Source: Prevotella sp. (GTDB taxonomy: Bacteria; Bacteroidota; Bacteroidia; Bacteroidales; Muribaculaceae). Taken from it: 64,000 nucleotides of DNA. This document shows positions 26,736 through 36,887 of this stretch, piece by piece (position 1 is the first letter of the stretch; each line of letters starts with the position of its first letter). The translations under genes and the position numbers were made by a program. Under the pieces are notes generated by a model that saw nothing but the letters and a program-made list of their open reading frames with translations, did no database searches and was not told the origin of the DNA. Location of the stretch: positions 8,305 to 72,304 of the forward strand of contig JAMPBN010000001.1 of assembly GCA_023666665.1 (NCBI GenBank), read 5' to 3'.

Positions 26736-28304
26736 ATGTCTAAACAACTAACGCTCGGTCTTATGGCCGCAGCAGCTTTGCTTACCGGATGCTCGCAAGA
26801 CGAAGTGCTCAATATGAGCGCTGACAGCAACGTTATCCGCGTAGGAGCAAACACCACCTCGGCATCACGCGCCCTCGATTCGTATTGCCCCGAAGTTCTT
26901 CCCGCGCAATTCTATCTCACCGCAGTTCACGAAAAAGGCGCTGAAAACCAAGGCATTTACTTCAGCGATGCACTGCTCAACCACGCCTCCGGCAATGAAT
27001 ATGGCTTTGCCGGCAGCGATTACTACTGGCCCGACAACGCCCTTGACTTCTATGCATACCACTGCACCAACGACGTTAACTTCGAGCTGACCGCCAACGA
27101 AAACGACTCACTGATTGCCAAATTCGTAGACTTCCAAGTGCCCTCAGACGTAGCCTCACAGGCCGACCTGCTCTACGCCTCAACTTTCGGCGCAGCAAAA
27201 GCCGGCGGTTCCGTTCACCTCGACTTCCGCCACGCTCTGAGCCAGGTAACGTTCAGCGCCAAGGTTGAAAACGAAAACATCCGCGTTGAAATCTCCGAAG
27301 TCGGTATGACCAACCTGCTCGACAAAGCCACATTCGTATTCCCCGACACCACCGATGCCTGGAGCCCCAATATGATGAACGACATCGTTAAAAACCTCCT
27401 ATACACCGACACAACGGGCGACTCCGGCGTAAGCACTCCGGGAGGTAACAACGCAAGTCAGAACGGCTATGGCACGCAAATTCTCGGCAACCAAGGCATT
27501 CTCGGCGGCTGGCAGGTTGAAAACGTGACGGGAGATGAAAACGTAAATGTGAAGCGCGTTGCAGCCGACAGCGGCAACGACGGTGCCATCGGCGGCGCAA
27601 CTCTCTCCGGCAGTTTCCCGCATCTCACCCGCGGAATCGGCACAGCAGAATACAACATCGACCTCAGCGCCAACCCCGTGAAACTCGTTGCCAATGCAGT
27701 TGAGGGCGACGAATCGTGGCTCACCGGCATAGTGCCCCTCACCGCCGCTCCCTCCAAGCACATTGCCGGCGAGGGTTACTCCCCCGACTGGAGCAAAGTC
27801 ATGCAGCTGCTGCCGCAATTCTCTGACTACTGCACCCTTGTCAACATGAAGCGCAGCCCCGCCCGCCGTATAACCACCAAAACGTTAAACGAGACCTACT
27901 ACAAGGCCAACGCCCTGAAAATCAAATCACTCACCACTTGCCCGGTACCCTACAACCAAACTATGGTCTACATTCGCCTGGCTTGCAAAATAACCACCAT
28001 CAACGAATCTGACGGCAAGGAAATAGTATTGTTCGACTCCTACAAGACCGACGAGACCAAATACGTTTACCTCCCTCTGAGCATCTACTGGGAACCCGGC
28101 TACCGCTACCTCTACACCATCAAGTTCACCGAACACGGCAACGGCGGCATAACCAACCCCGAAGATCCAGATGACGTGCTCAGCAAAATCAGCATCACGG
28201 CCGACGTAAGCGAATACAACGAAGCCGGCATGAACGTTACCGACGACTTTGAGTACTCCGTCTCCGACGAAGCCCTCGAAGAACTGGTTGACGGCAAACG
28301 CTAA
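26736..28304 (+). CDS. Fimbrillin-family (Mfa-like) lipoprotein
   Basis: A 522-residue lipoprotein with lipobox AALLTGCSQ. The N-terminal third (residues about 30-160, with FYLTAVHEKG, YYWPDNALDFYAYH and the LDFRHALSQVTFSAKV strand near 165) matches the Mfa/FimA-like fimbrillin fold. Such proteins are lipidated, processed by a surface protease and polymerised by donor-strand exchange. No assembly or anchor genes lie beside it, so it could be a stand-alone minor pilin or adhesin. It has its own promoter and terminator. Confidence 0.8.
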   Translation: MSKQLTLGLMAAAALLTGCSQDEVLNMSADSNVIRVGANTTSASRALDSYCPEVLPAQFYLTAVHEKGAENQGIYFSDALLNHASGNEYGFAGSDYYWPDNALDFYAYHCTNDVNFELTANENDSLIAKFVDFQVPSDVASQADLLYASTFGAAKAGGSVHLDFRHALSQVTFSAKVENENIRVEISEVGMTNLLDKATFVFPDTTDAWSPNMMNDIVKNLLYTDTTGDSGVSTPGGNNASQNGYGTQILGNQGILGGWQVENVTGDENVNVKRVAADSGNDGAIGGATLSGSFPHLTRGIGTAEYNIDLSANPVKLVANAVEGDESWLTGIVPLTAAPSKHIAGEGYSPDWSKVMQLLPQFSDYCTLVNMKRSPARRITTKTLNETYYKANALKIKSLTTCPVPYNQTMVYIRLACKITTINESDGKEIVLFDSYKTDETKYVYLPLSIYWEPGYRYLYTIKFTEHGNGGITNPEDPDDVLSKISITADVSEYNEAGMNVTDDFEYSVSDEALEELVDGKR

Positions 28305-28337
28305 ACCCTGACGCAACTAACACACCAAAACATACCG

Positions 28338-28367
28338 AAGCGGCGGACTCAGGTTCGCCGCTTTTTA
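28338..28367 (+). terminator. Intrinsic terminator of the fimbrillin gene
   Basis: GCGGCG (28340-28345) pairs with CGCCGC (28356-28361), extended by flanking A/T pairs and followed by TTTTTATT. Confidence 0.85.
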
Positions 28368-28370
28368 TTC

Positions 28371-28401
28371 TTTGCGGAAATCTAAATTTTGCGTAACTTT
28401 G
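28371..28401 (+). promoter_or_regulatory. Promoter abutting the CotH start codon
   Basis: TTTG (28371-28374) and TAACTTTG (28394-28401) have ideal 19-base spacing. The ATG starts at 28406, four bases after the -7 box, so the transcript should be leaderless or nearly so. It also overlaps the end of the preceding terminator region. Confidence 0.7.
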
Positions 28402-28405
28402 CGCT

Positions 28406-29752
28406 ATGGCATTAAACATCATGTTATCAATCGTTTTAGCGGCAATAACCCAAACATTGCCTGTTATGCACATCGTCACCGACCAAGCGAAACCAATAAC
28501 GTCCAGAACCGAATACATTGACGGCGCATATTGGCTGGAGAGTTACGGCTCCGATTCCATGTCGGAATCTCTCGGCTCCGAAGCCGAACCGCTGCCATTG
28601 CAAATCAGAGGCAGAGGCCACTCCTCGTGGCGCCTCAGTCCCAAAAAACCATATAAAATAAAGCTTGGGGAGCGCACTTCCCTATTGGGGATGGCCGACA
28701 ATAAACATTGGGCACTTCTCAAGCCGGGAGAAAGTGCTATTGCGGGTCTGCAACTTGCCCGGCTTATGGGTATGGAGTGGGTGCCCGATTTCCGTCCGAT
28801 AGAAGTAGTAATCAACGGCGATTATCACGGACTTTATTTTCTGACTGAAACCATCAGGATTGACCGAAATCGCGTTAACATTTTCAAGCAAGACGATTTG
28901 GAAACCGACCCGGATAAAATTTGCGGCGGCTGGTTAGTGGAAATCGACAACTACATAGAAACCAACCAGATTAGAATAGCCGAGAACGACCGATGGAACC
29001 TAACAGTTCAATACCACAGTCCGGAAGAACTCTCTGATGAACAACACCAATGGCTTACGGAGGAGTTTACCCGAATGAATGCGGCCATCTACTCAACCAA
29101 CAAGTATTCAACTGAATGGGAAAGCCACCTCGACGTAGAAAGCATTGCCCGCTTTTTCATTATTCAGGAGGTGATTGACAATCCTGACGGCTTTCACGGC
29201 AGTTTCTATCTTCATAAAGATGCCGGAGTGGAGAGCAAATGGACTGCGGGGCCGGTGTGGGATCTGTCTTGCTACTACAGGCAGAAAACAGACTACACTT
29301 TTTTGATGAGAGTTCACTATGCGTTTACGCCACACTGGATTAAAGAGTTAATTCAATACCACAGCTTCTGTCAAGCCGTCAGAAACATATGGCAAGAGGT
29401 TTACCCAAAGAAACTCAATGAGATATATGATTATCTCGACAATACTCTCCCGCCTCTTCATCAGGCATGGGTCAGCAGCAGCGAGCGCTGGGGTTTTGAC
29501 ACTTCAACTACCATAGAAATGCTAAATGAAGAACTCAAAACCGCACTTGCCTGCAATATGGAGTGGTTTGATGCCCACCTTCCGGAAAGCCCTTACTCGT
29601 CAGCGCCTGAAATTGATGTGGAAACCAAGAAAGACTGCCGGATATATAATCTGCAAGGCAAATACTGCGGCGAATTCAAGACCATGGAAGAAGCCCGGCT
29701 AAGGCTTCAACACGGAATTTACATAACAAACGGCAAAAAAATCCGTTTGTAG
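28406..29752 (+). CDS. CotH-kinase-family protein with short type IX-like tail
   Basis: A 448-residue protein. The first 20 residues are hydrophobic and could be a signal peptide (IMLSIVLAAITQTLPVM). The CotH core shows LQIRGRGHSSW near residue 70, KPYKIKLGER, WALLKPG, VINGDYHGLYFLTE near 140, GGWLVEIDNY and WTAGPVWDLSCYY near 285. The CotH family is kinase-like; spore-coat CotH phosphorylates proteins. The C-terminus contains IYNLQGKYCG and HGIYITNGKKI, a version of the short tail with a longer insert between its halves. An alternative start at 28421 exists. Surface or periplasmic location is inferred. Confidence 0.82.
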   Translation: MALNIMLSIVLAAITQTLPVMHIVTDQAKPITSRTEYIDGAYWLESYGSDSMSESLGSEAEPLPLQIRGRGHSSWRLSPKKPYKIKLGERTSLLGMADNKHWALLKPGESAIAGLQLARLMGMEWVPDFRPIEVVINGDYHGLYFLTETIRIDRNRVNIFKQDDLETDPDKICGGWLVEIDNYIETNQIRIAENDRWNLTVQYHSPEELSDEQHQWLTEEFTRMNAAIYSTNKYSTEWESHLDVESIARFFIIQEVIDNPDGFHGSFYLHKDAGVESKWTAGPVWDLSCYYRQKTDYTFLMRVHYAFTPHWIKELIQYHSFCQAVRNIWQEVYPKKLNEIYDYLDNTLPPLHQAWVSSSERWGFDTSTTIEMLNEELKTALACNMEWFDAHLPESPYSSAPEIDVETKKDCRIYNLQGKYCGEFKTMEEARLRLQHGIYITNGKKIRL

Positions 29753-29857
29753 TCAAAAGGGTGCTACGGCTGGTCGAAAAGTCGAAGTTGGGTTTAAAAA
29801 TGGTTAAAAGGGAAAATTTCGTATGTTTAAAAGCATAAAAATATTGTTTTTTATCGT

Positions 29858-29865
29858 TACCTTTG
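29858..29865 (+). promoter_or_regulatory. -7 element upstream of the efflux operon
   Basis: TACCTTTG matches the TAnnTTTG consensus. I see no good TTTG at the expected distance upstream, so the promoter is only partly supported. The leader to 29923 would be about 54 nt. Confidence 0.5.
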
Positions 29866-29922
29866 CAGCCGTATTCAACTATGTATATAATTCAAGGGAA
29901 AATAAAACAACATTTTAGACTT

Positions 29923-31080
29923 ATGAAGAGAAACTTCTGCACTCTCGGACTGGCCGCCGTGGCTCTGTCCGCAATTTCCGTGTTGAGCAGCTGCGGCGGA
30001 GGCAACAGCCTCACCGGCCAACAAGGCGCTCCCGCACTGGCAGTTGAAACAATTGCCCCCGGAAACATTGAACTCGAAAGCCTCTATCCCGCAACCATCA
30101 AGGGCAAAACCGACATCGACGTTCGCCCGATGATCAGCGGCAACATCGTGGCCGTGCACGTTGACGAAGGTGCCCACGTTCAGAAAGGCCAGGTGCTTTT
30201 CACCATTGACCAGGTTCCCTATCAAGCCGCAGTAGAACAGGCCCAGGCCGCTGTCAACGTAGCCTCCACGGCAGTTGAAACCGCCCAAATCTCCGTAAAT
30301 TCCAACCGCGCACTCCGCGAAAAGAATATCATTTCGGAACACGCAATGCAGATTTCCGAAAACCAGCTCGCCCAGGCCAAGGCTCAACTCGCCCAGGCTC
30401 AGGCCGGACTCACCAACGCCAAGAAAAATCTGAGCTACACGCAGGTAACGGCTCCGTCGAGCGGCGTGGTCGGCTCAATTCCCCTGCGCGTGGGCGCTCT
30501 CGCCTCCCCCTCGGGTCAGGCGCTGACCACCGTGAGCGACAACAGCGACGTTTACGCCTACTTCTCGCTGACCGAACGCCAGATTCTCGACATGACCGAA
30601 GGCGGCAAAATCAGCCTCAACCAGGCCATTGCCAAGATGCCCGCCGTTAAGCTCAAGCTCGCCAACGGCTCCATCTACCCGATTGATGGCAAGGTTGCTA
30701 CGGTTAGCGGCGTTATCGACGCATCAACCGGCGCATCGACCGTTCGCGCTCTGTTCGACAACACCAACGGCGTTTTGCGCAGCGGCTCAACCGGCTCTGT
30801 GGTAGTGCCCGTTGACTACACCGACGTTATCATCATCCCACAGACCGCAACCGGCGAAATCCAGGGCAGCAAATACGTGCTGACCGTTGACTCCGACAAC
30901 GTTCTGCACCAGCAGATTATCGAAGTTGCCCCGGTTCAGGACGGCAAGCACTACGTAGTAACCTCCGGCCTGAAAGCCGGCGACCGCATCGTTACCGAAG
31001 GCGTGGGTACCAAGGCCCGCAACGGCGTAACCATCCAACCCATTACCGCACAAGTCACCGCAGAAGCTGAACAGAAATGA
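29923..31080 (+). CDS. RND efflux periplasmic adaptor lipoprotein
   Basis: The chosen start at 29923 begins a lipoprotein signal ([18 protein letters not shown]) and gives 385 residues. Order: barrel-sandwich half near residue 55 ([31 protein letters not shown]), an alpha-helical hairpin rich in Ala and Gln at about 95-165, the second lipoyl half ([13 protein letters not shown]), then beta-barrel and membrane-proximal domains. It bridges the inner-membrane pump and the outer-membrane channel. The stop overlaps the pump ATG in an ATGA arrangement, so the two are translationally coupled. Confidence 0.93.
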   Translation: MKRNFCTLGLAAVALSAISVLSSCGGGNSLTGQQGAPALAVETIAPGNIELESLYPATIKGKTDIDVRPMISGNIVAVHVDEGAHVQKGQVLFTIDQVPYQAAVEQAQAAVNVASTAVETAQISVNSNRALREKNIISEHAMQISENQLAQAKAQLAQAQAGLTNAKKNLSYTQVTAPSSGVVGSIPLRVGALASPSGQALTTVSDNSDVYAYFSLTERQILDMTEGGKISLNQAIAKMPAVKLKLANGSIYPIDGKVATVSGVIDASTGASTVRALFDNTNGVLRSGSTGSVVVPVDYTDVIIIPQTATGEIQGSKYVLTVDSDNVLHQQIIEVAPVQDGKHYVVTSGLKAGDRIVTEGVGTKARNGVTIQPITAQVTAEAEQK

Positions 31081-34000
31081 AGTTAGACAGATTTATTAAC
31101 CGTCCGGTACTATCCACGGTTATATCAATATTCATAGTGATGCTCGGCCTCATTGGCCTGGCATCGCTGCCAATCACACAATTTCCCGACATCGCACCGC
31201 CAACCATCTCGGTGTCAACACAATACCCCGGTGCTAACGCCCAGGCCGTACTTAACTCCGTTATTGCCCCTCTTGAAGAGTCAATCAATGGTGCCGAAGG
31301 TATGACCTATATGGAATCGAGCGCCACCTCCAACGGCTCTGCCACCATCACCGTAACGTTCCGCCAGGGCTTTGACCCGGATATGGCTGCCGTAGACGTG
31401 CAGAACCGCGTTGCCAAAGCCACCAACCTGCTCCCCGCCGAGGTTGTGCAGGTCGGCGTAACCACCCAAAAGCGCCAAAGCTCAATGCTTGTTGGTATCG
31501 CCCTATATGACACCACCGGCGTTTACTCCTCAGAGTTTCTTGATAACTACATGAAGATTAACGTGGTGCCGCAGCTGCAGCGCGTCAACGGCGTAGGCGA
31601 CGTAATGTGTATGGCCGCCGACTACTCGATGCGCATATGGCTGAAGCCCGACGTTATGGCCCAATACGGCCTGGTACCCACCGACATCAGCAGCGCCATT
31701 GCCGAACAGAACCTCGAGGCCGCTCCCGGCTCCTTCGGTGCTCAGGGCGACCAAACTTTTGAGTACACCATGCGCTACAAAGGCCGCTTGGTTTCAGAAG
31801 AGGAATTTGAAAACATAGTGGTTCGCGCCAGCAGCAACGGCGACGTACTCTACCTCAAGGACGTTGCCGACGTAGAGCTGGGCCGCGTAACCTACGGCTT
31901 CCAAAACAAACTGAACGGCTACCGCTCATCGTTTGCAATGGTGTTCCAGACCGCAGGCTCTAACGCAACGCAGATTATCAACGACTGTCTTGCCGAAGTT
32001 GAAAAGATGAAGCCCGACCTGCCCGTGGGTCTTAACTTCGCAATCCCGATGAACAACAACGACTTCCTCTATGCGTCGATTCACCACGTAATCCAGACGC
32101 TCATCGAGGCTTTCGTACTGGTGTTCCTGGTAACCTACCTCTTCCTGCAAGACATCCGCTCAACGCTTATTCCCGCAATTGCAATCCCCGTGGCTCTTAT
32201 CGGCACATTCTTCGGCATGAACCTCATCGGCTTCTCGGTGAACCTCATCACTCTGTCGGCTCTGGTGCTTGCAATCGCGATTGTGGTCGACGACGCGATA
32301 GTGGTGGTCGAGGCGGTCCACGCCAAACTCGACGTTGGCTATAAGTCCGCTCGCAAAGCCGCCATCGATGCCATGGGCGAAATCGGCGGTGCCATCATCT
32401 CCATCACCCTGGTAATGATGCTGGTGTTCATCCCCGTGAGCTTCATGTCAGGCACCGCCGGCGTGTTCTACCGCCAGTTCGGTCTGACTATGGCAATGGC
32501 TATCGGTTTCTCGGCCGTGAACGCACTGACGCTGTCGCCGGCACTCTGCGCCGTGTTCCTCAAACCCCACAAGGGCGAAGAAGATGAGAGCAACGCCACG
32601 GTAGGTGCCCGCGTCAAGGAGAACGTCAAAGATGCCGCCAAGGCCTCGACCAAGAAATTCATATTCCCTGCTTGGGTCACCTCCATTCTGCTGCTGCTCA
32701 CCATCGTATTCATGGTATTGGGTACTTTCACGTTCGATAACGTAACCCTCGGCATAATCTCCTGGATTATTGCAATCTTCGCAGTTATCGGCCTGTTCAG
32801 CCGCCGCTTCAAAGATGCCTTTGAGCGCGTGTTTGCCAAACTGCAGGTTAAGTATAAGAACGTCAGCCACTTCTTCATGAACCACAAGATTACCTCAATC
32901 TTCGCGGTAATCGTGGCAATCGCAGCCCTTGTGGGGCTTATGATTAAAGTGCCGACCGAACTCGTGCCTTCCGAAGACACCGGCACACTGTTCGTGATGG
33001 TCAACATGCCTCCGGGCACCTCGCAGGAGCGCACCATCGAAACCATGGACAAGGTGCAGAACATCCTCGACAGCATCCCCGCCATCGAGTACTCGCAGGA
33101 AATCGTGGGCTACAGCTTCATTGCCGGTCAGGGTTCAACCTACGGCACTTTCATCATCAAGCTGAAAGACTGGAGCAAGCGCTCAACCTTCTCTGAGAGC
33201 AACTACGCCGTGCTCGGCCAGATTTATGCCAAGACCGGCGAGCAAATCAAGGACGGCAACGTCGTAGCATTCCCGCCGCCAATGATTTCCGGCTTCGGCG
33301 TTACCAACGGCTTCGAGTTGAAGATGCAAGACCGCACCGGCGGCGACATCAACGAGTTCTTTGCCATTGTGCAGAACTTCCTCAACGAGCTGAGCGCCCG
33401 CCCCGAAATTCAGAGCGCCACCACCACGTTCAACCCCTCGTTCCCGCAGTATAAGATTGACCTCGATGCCGCCAAGGTTAAGCAGGCCGGTCTAAGCCCC
33501 TCGCAAATCCTTTCGGCCCTGCAAGGTTACTACGGCGGTATGTACGTCAGCAACTTCAACCGCTTCGGTAAGATTTACCGCGTAATGATGCAGGCAAACC
33601 CCGAAGCTCGCGTAAGCCCCGAAACCCTCGAGAGCATCAAGGTCAAAAACATGGTTACCGGCCAAATGGCCTCGGTGAGCAACTTCATCACCCTGGAACG
33701 CATCTACGCCCCTGACCTTCTGAACCGCTTCAATATGTTCACGTCAATCTCCGTGACCGGTCAGCCTGCCAACGGCTACACCTCCGGCCAGGCTCTTGAA
33801 GCCGTTTCGCTGGTTGCACAGCAGACCCTGCCTCCGGGCTACACCTACGAATACTCCGGCCTGACCCGCGAGCAATCCAACCAGGGTTCGAACTCCACGG
33901 CAGTAATCTTCGGCCTCTGCCTGCTGTTCGTTTACCTGTTGCTCTCCGCCCAGTATGAGAGCTACATCGTGCCTTGGGCCGTAATTCTCTCGATTCCGTT

Positions 34001-34487
34001 CGGTCTGATGGGTTCGTTCCTCTTCGCCGGCGCTACGCAGCTGTTCCCCTCGGGATTGAAACTGTTCTTCGGCGTGTCTAACAACATCTACTTCCAAATT
34101 GCCCTGATTATGCTTATCGGTTTGTTGGCCAAGAACGCCATTCTTATTGTAGAGTTCGCGCTTGAACGCCGCCGCACCGGCATGAGCATCATCAACGCCG
34201 CAATTCAAGGCGCATCGGCTCGTCTGCGTGCAATCCTGATGACCTCAATCGCGCTGATTATCGGCCTGCTGCCTCTGGTGTTCAGCCACGGCGTAGGCGC
34301 CAACGGCAACCGCGCCCTCGGCGTAGGCTCTGTGGGCGGTATGTTGGTCGGCATGGTTCTGCAGTTGCTCTTCGTTCCCGCCCTATTCGTAATCTTCCAG
34401 AAGATTCAGGAGAAGATTTCGCCGCTGAAGTGGGAAGACACCAACAATGCCGGCATCGGTGCAGAAATCGAGCAGTATTCGAGATAA
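31077..34487 (+). CDS. RND efflux pump, HAE1 type, with two extra membrane segments
   Basis: A 1136-residue proton-driven drug or solute exporter of the AcrB/MexB family. The N-terminus [23 protein letters not shown] is typical. The proton-relay aspartates are visible in the TM4 motif [14 protein letters not shown] near residue 407. Late motifs include [11 protein letters not shown] near 1015. Between TM6 and TM7, where AcrB has only a short amphipathic helix, this protein has about 80 extra residues with two hydrophobic stretches ([16 protein letters not shown] and [16 protein letters not shown], residues about 528-575). It is the central gene of a three-gene operon. Confidence 0.93.
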   Translation: MKLDRFINRPVLSTVISIFIVMLGLIGLASLPITQFPDIAPPTISVSTQYPGANAQAVLNSVIAPLEESINGAEGMTYMESSATSNGSATITVTFRQGFDPDMAAVDVQNRVAKATNLLPAEVVQVGVTTQKRQSSMLVGIALYDTTGVYSSEFLDNYMKINVVPQLQRVNGVGDVMCMAADYSMRIWLKPDVMAQYGLVPTDISSAIAEQNLEAAPGSFGAQGDQTFEYTMRYKGRLVSEEEFENIVVRASSNGDVLYLKDVADVELGRVTYGFQNKLNGYRSSFAMVFQTAGSNATQIINDCLAEVEKMKPDLPVGLNFAIPMNNNDFLYASIHHVIQTLIEAFVLVFLVTYLFLQDIRSTLIPAIAIPVALIGTFFGMNLIGFSVNLITLSALVLAIAIVVDDAIVVVEAVHAKLDVGYKSARKAAIDAMGEIGGAIISITLVMMLVFIPVSFMSGTAGVFYRQFGLTMAMAIGFSAVNALTLSPALCAVFLKPHKGEEDESNATVGARVKENVKDAAKASTKKFIFPAWVTSILLLLTIVFMVLGTFTFDNVTLGIISWIIAIFAVIGLFSRRFKDAFERVFAKLQVKYKNVSHFFMNHKITSIFAVIVAIAALVGLMIKVPTELVPSEDTGTLFVMVNMPPGTSQERTIETMDKVQNILDSIPAIEYSQEIVGYSFIAGQGSTYGTFIIKLKDWSKRSTFSESNYAVLGQIYAKTGEQIKDGNVVAFPPPMISGFGVTNGFELKMQDRTGGDINEFFAIVQNFLNELSARPEIQSATTTFNPSFPQYKIDLDAAKVKQAGLSPSQILSALQGYYGGMYVSNFNRFGKIYRVMMQANPEARVSPETLESIKVKNMVTGQMASVSNFITLERIYAPDLLNRFNMFTSISVTGQPANGYTSGQALEAVSLVAQQTLPPGYTYEYSGLTREQSNQGSNSTAVIFGLCLLFVYLLLSAQYESYIVPWAVILSIPFGLMGSFLFAGATQLFPSGLKLFFGVSNNIYFQIALIMLIGLLAKNAILIVEFALERRRTGMSIINAAIQGASARLRAILMTSIALIIGLLPLVFSHGVGANGNRALGVGSVGGMLVGMVLQLLFVPALFVIFQKIQEKISPLKWEDTNNAGIGAEIEQYSR

Positions 34488-34491
34488 TTTA

Positions 34492-35904
34492 ATGACTTAC
34501 AAGATGAAAATAAACAAAATCATATCAGCGGCAATTGTCGTGGCCTTCGCGGCAACGGCAACAAGCTGCCACATATATAAGAAGTTCGATATGCCTGAAG
34601 GCTCAGCCTTAGGCCAGGAATTTATCAAGGCCCAGCAACAGGAAATCGACTCCACCGCCCTGGGCAATCTGCCCTGGCAGGAGGTTTTCACCGACTCGGT
34701 GCTCACCGACCTCATAAATCAGGCTCTGACCAACAACGTTGACCTCAAAAACGCCAAGCTCAACATTGACGTGGCCCACGCCAACATGCTCGGCGCGCGT
34801 CTGAGCTACCTCCCCTCCGTGGCCCTCGCCCCCCAGGGCGGCATCGGCCGCACCTCCATTCAGGGAACGAGCTGGAGCGACTGGACCTACAACATCCCCC
34901 TGTCCGTGAGTTGGGAAATCGACGTATTCGGCAAAATCCTCAACTCAAAGCGCTCGGCCGAGGAAGCCTACCGCATGAGCCAGGATTATGAACGCGCCGT
35001 CAAGTCGCAGATTATCGGCGGCGTGGCCAACTGCTACTACGCCATTTCGTCGGTCGAGGGTCAGCTGGAGCTGCAAAAGGCCACCGCCGAGATTTGGAAG
35101 CAGTCCGTGCAGATGATGCAAGACATCTGGGAGGCCGGTAATACCACGGCGGCCGCCGTAGTTCAGAGTCAGGCACAATATGAGAGCATACTCGCTTCAA
35201 TAACCGACCTCGAAACGAGCCTCCACGAGCTTAACAACACAATGAGCTTGCTGCTCGGCGTGATGCCCCAGACATGGGCAATTCCCGCAGCAATGAGCGT
35301 CAGCCTCCCCGCTGAGTTCAATGCCGGAGTGCCGATGGTGGCCCTGGCAAACCGCCCCGACGTGATTGCCCAGGAACGCAACCTCGCCATTGCCTACTAC
35401 ACCACCAACTCTGCCCGCGCAGCATTCTATCCCTCTCTGACAATCTCCGCAACCGGCGGCTTCACCAACTCGCTGGGCGACATAATTTTCAACCCCGGAA
35501 AGTGGTTCATCAACCTTGCCGGACAGCTCACCGCCCCGCTCTTTGCCCGCGGTCAGAACATTGCCCGCCTCAAGGCCACCAAGGCTCAGCAGGAACAGGC
35601 CATGAACACGTTTGAATACACCCTGATGAAAGCCTCGGGCGAAGTCGGCTCCGCACTGGTTACCTACAACAACGCCCTGACCAAGGAACGCCACCTTGCC
35701 CAGCAAGTCGGCTATATGACTCAGGCCGTAGACATTACCGAAACCCTCTTCCGCAACTCCGCAGCCAACTATAACACCACCTACCTCGAGGTATTGACCG
35801 CCCAACAGAACCTGCTCGGCTCGCAGATGAACTTCCTCAACTGCCAGCTCGCCCGCTCGCAGGCCGTCATCAATCTATACCAAAGCCTTGGCGGCGGACG
35901 CTGA
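34492..35904 (+). CDS. TolC-family outer-membrane efflux lipoprotein
   Basis: About 470 residues from the ATG at 34492. A second ATG at 34504 would remove four residues and leave a better lipoprotein signal (IISAAIVVAFAATATSCH). Two outer-membrane efflux domains follow (NAKLNIDVAHANMLGARLSYLPSV near 85; EVGSALVTYNNALTKERHL near 395), each contributing helices and strands to the trimeric channel. Palmitoylation at the Cys is inferred. It starts five bases after the pump gene and completes the tripartite exporter. A perfect hairpin and a heptad array follow. Confidence 0.92.
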   Translation: MTYKMKINKIISAAIVVAFAATATSCHIYKKFDMPEGSALGQEFIKAQQQEIDSTALGNLPWQEVFTDSVLTDLINQALTNNVDLKNAKLNIDVAHANMLGARLSYLPSVALAPQGGIGRTSIQGTSWSDWTYNIPLSVSWEIDVFGKILNSKRSAEEAYRMSQDYERAVKSQIIGGVANCYYAISSVEGQLELQKATAEIWKQSVQMMQDIWEAGNTTAAAVVQSQAQYESILASITDLETSLHELNNTMSLLLGVMPQTWAIPAAMSVSLPAEFNAGVPMVALANRPDVIAQERNLAIAYYTTNSARAAFYPSLTISATGGFTNSLGDIIFNPGKWFINLAGQLTAPLFARGQNIARLKATKAQQEQAMNTFEYTLMKASGEVGSALVTYNNALTKERHLAQQVGYMTQAVDITETLFRNSAANYNTTYLEVLTAQQNLLGSQMNFLNCQLARSQAVINLYQSLGGGR

Positions 35905-35905
35905 G

Positions 35906-35924
35906 GCCGGAGCCTTGCTCCGGC
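35906..35924 (+). terminator. Compact hairpin after the efflux operon
   Basis: GCCGGAGC (35906-35913) pairs perfectly with GCTCCGGC (35917-35924) over a three-base loop, two bases after the stop codon. No T run follows, so termination may be weak. Confidence 0.55.
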
Positions 35925-35925
35925 A

Positions 35926-36093
35926 GGTTAAGGGTGAAGGGTTAAGGGTTAAGGGTTAATATATTACCTCATAATAACCAAAACCATACTCTTCACTTTT
36001 CACCCCCTCACCTTTCACCTCAGGGCCCACGAACCGTGCGTCCCTATATTAGCCCATCGCCTAAAGCCTAATACCTAACACCTAAAGCCTAAA
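35926..36093 (+). repeat. Composite heptad element between efflux operon and lpxA
   Basis: Five GGTTAAG-type units (35926-35960) are followed by ATATTACCTC (35961-35970), then TTCAC-type units with near seven-base spacing (35992-36019), then five units GCCTAAA, GCCTAAT, ACCTAAC, ACCTAAA and GCCTAAA (36059-36093). The last unit ends two bases before the lpxA ATG. The same order, including ATATTACCTC, recurs between gldL and gldM. No standard ribosome-binding site is visible before lpxA. Confidence 0.8.
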
Positions 36094-36095
36094 AA

Positions 36096-36887
36096 ATGAT
36101 TTCCCCCTTAGCCCACGTTGACCCCGCCGCAAAGATCGGCAACAACGTAACCATATATCCCTTTGCGTTTGTTGATGCCAACACCGAAATCGGCGACAAC
36201 ACCGTGATTTACCCCTACGTCAGCATCATAGCCGGCAGCCACATTGGCCACGACTGCAAAATCTACCAAGGCAGCATCATCGGTGCCGACCCGCAAGACT
36301 TCCGTTGGAAAGGCGAAAAGACCTTCTGCGTAATCGGCAACAACACCATTGTGCGCGAACACGTAATCATAAACCGCGGCATTGACCCCAATCGCGGCAC
36401 ACGCGTCGGCTCCGACTGCTTCATTATGGCCAAGAGCCACATTGGCCACGACACCGAGATTCAAGACAAAGTAGTGGTTGGCAATGGCGCCACCCTGGCC
36501 GGCGACGTTATCGTCGGCACCTGCTCCATACTGTCGTCTAACGTCATTCTCCACGAGCGCAGCCACGTCGGCCAATGGGTCGTGGTCAAGGGCGGCTGCC
36601 GCATCGGCTCCAACGTGCCCCCTTTCGTAATCATTGCCCACAACCCCGCAGAGTTCTTCGGCGTGAACGCCTGGATTATGAAGAAACACGGCTTCAACGA
36701 CGAAACCATCGACGACATAGCCAAGGCCTACCGCCACCTCTATCAGTCGGGCACTTCGGTATTCAACGCTCTCAAGCGCATTGAAGCCGACGTCACCCCC
36801 GGCGAACACCGCGACGCTATCCTCTCTTTTATCCGCGACAACAATCTGCGCATTGTCGGCGCCCACCTCGATGTTGTCGAAGACTAA
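36096..36887 (+). CDS. lpxA: Acyl-ACP--UDP-N-acetylglucosamine O-acyltransferase
   Basis: A 263-residue cytosolic enzyme for the first step of lipid A synthesis, acyl transfer to UDP-GlcNAc. The N-terminal two thirds are hexapeptide repeats (HVDPAAKIGNNVTIYPFAFVD) forming a left-handed beta helix. The catalytic histidine region reads KSHIGHDTEI near residue 113-122, and RGIDPNRGTRVG matches the family. The C-terminal helical part (FNDETIDDIAKAYRHLYQS) is normal. In many Bacteroidales lpxA follows other lpx genes; here its upstream neighbour is the efflux operon. It overlaps the next gene by 17 bases. Confidence 0.93.
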   Translation: MISPLAHVDPAAKIGNNVTIYPFAFVDANTEIGDNTVIYPYVSIIAGSHIGHDCKIYQGSIIGADPQDFRWKGEKTFCVIGNNTIVREHVIINRGIDPNRGTRVGSDCFIMAKSHIGHDTEIQDKVVVGNGATLAGDVIVGTCSILSSNVILHERSHVGQWVVVKGGCRIGSNVPPFVIIAHNPAEFFGVNAWIMKKHGFNDETIDDIAKAYRHLYQSGTSVFNALKRIEADVTPGEHRDAILSFIRDNNLRIVGAHLDVVED

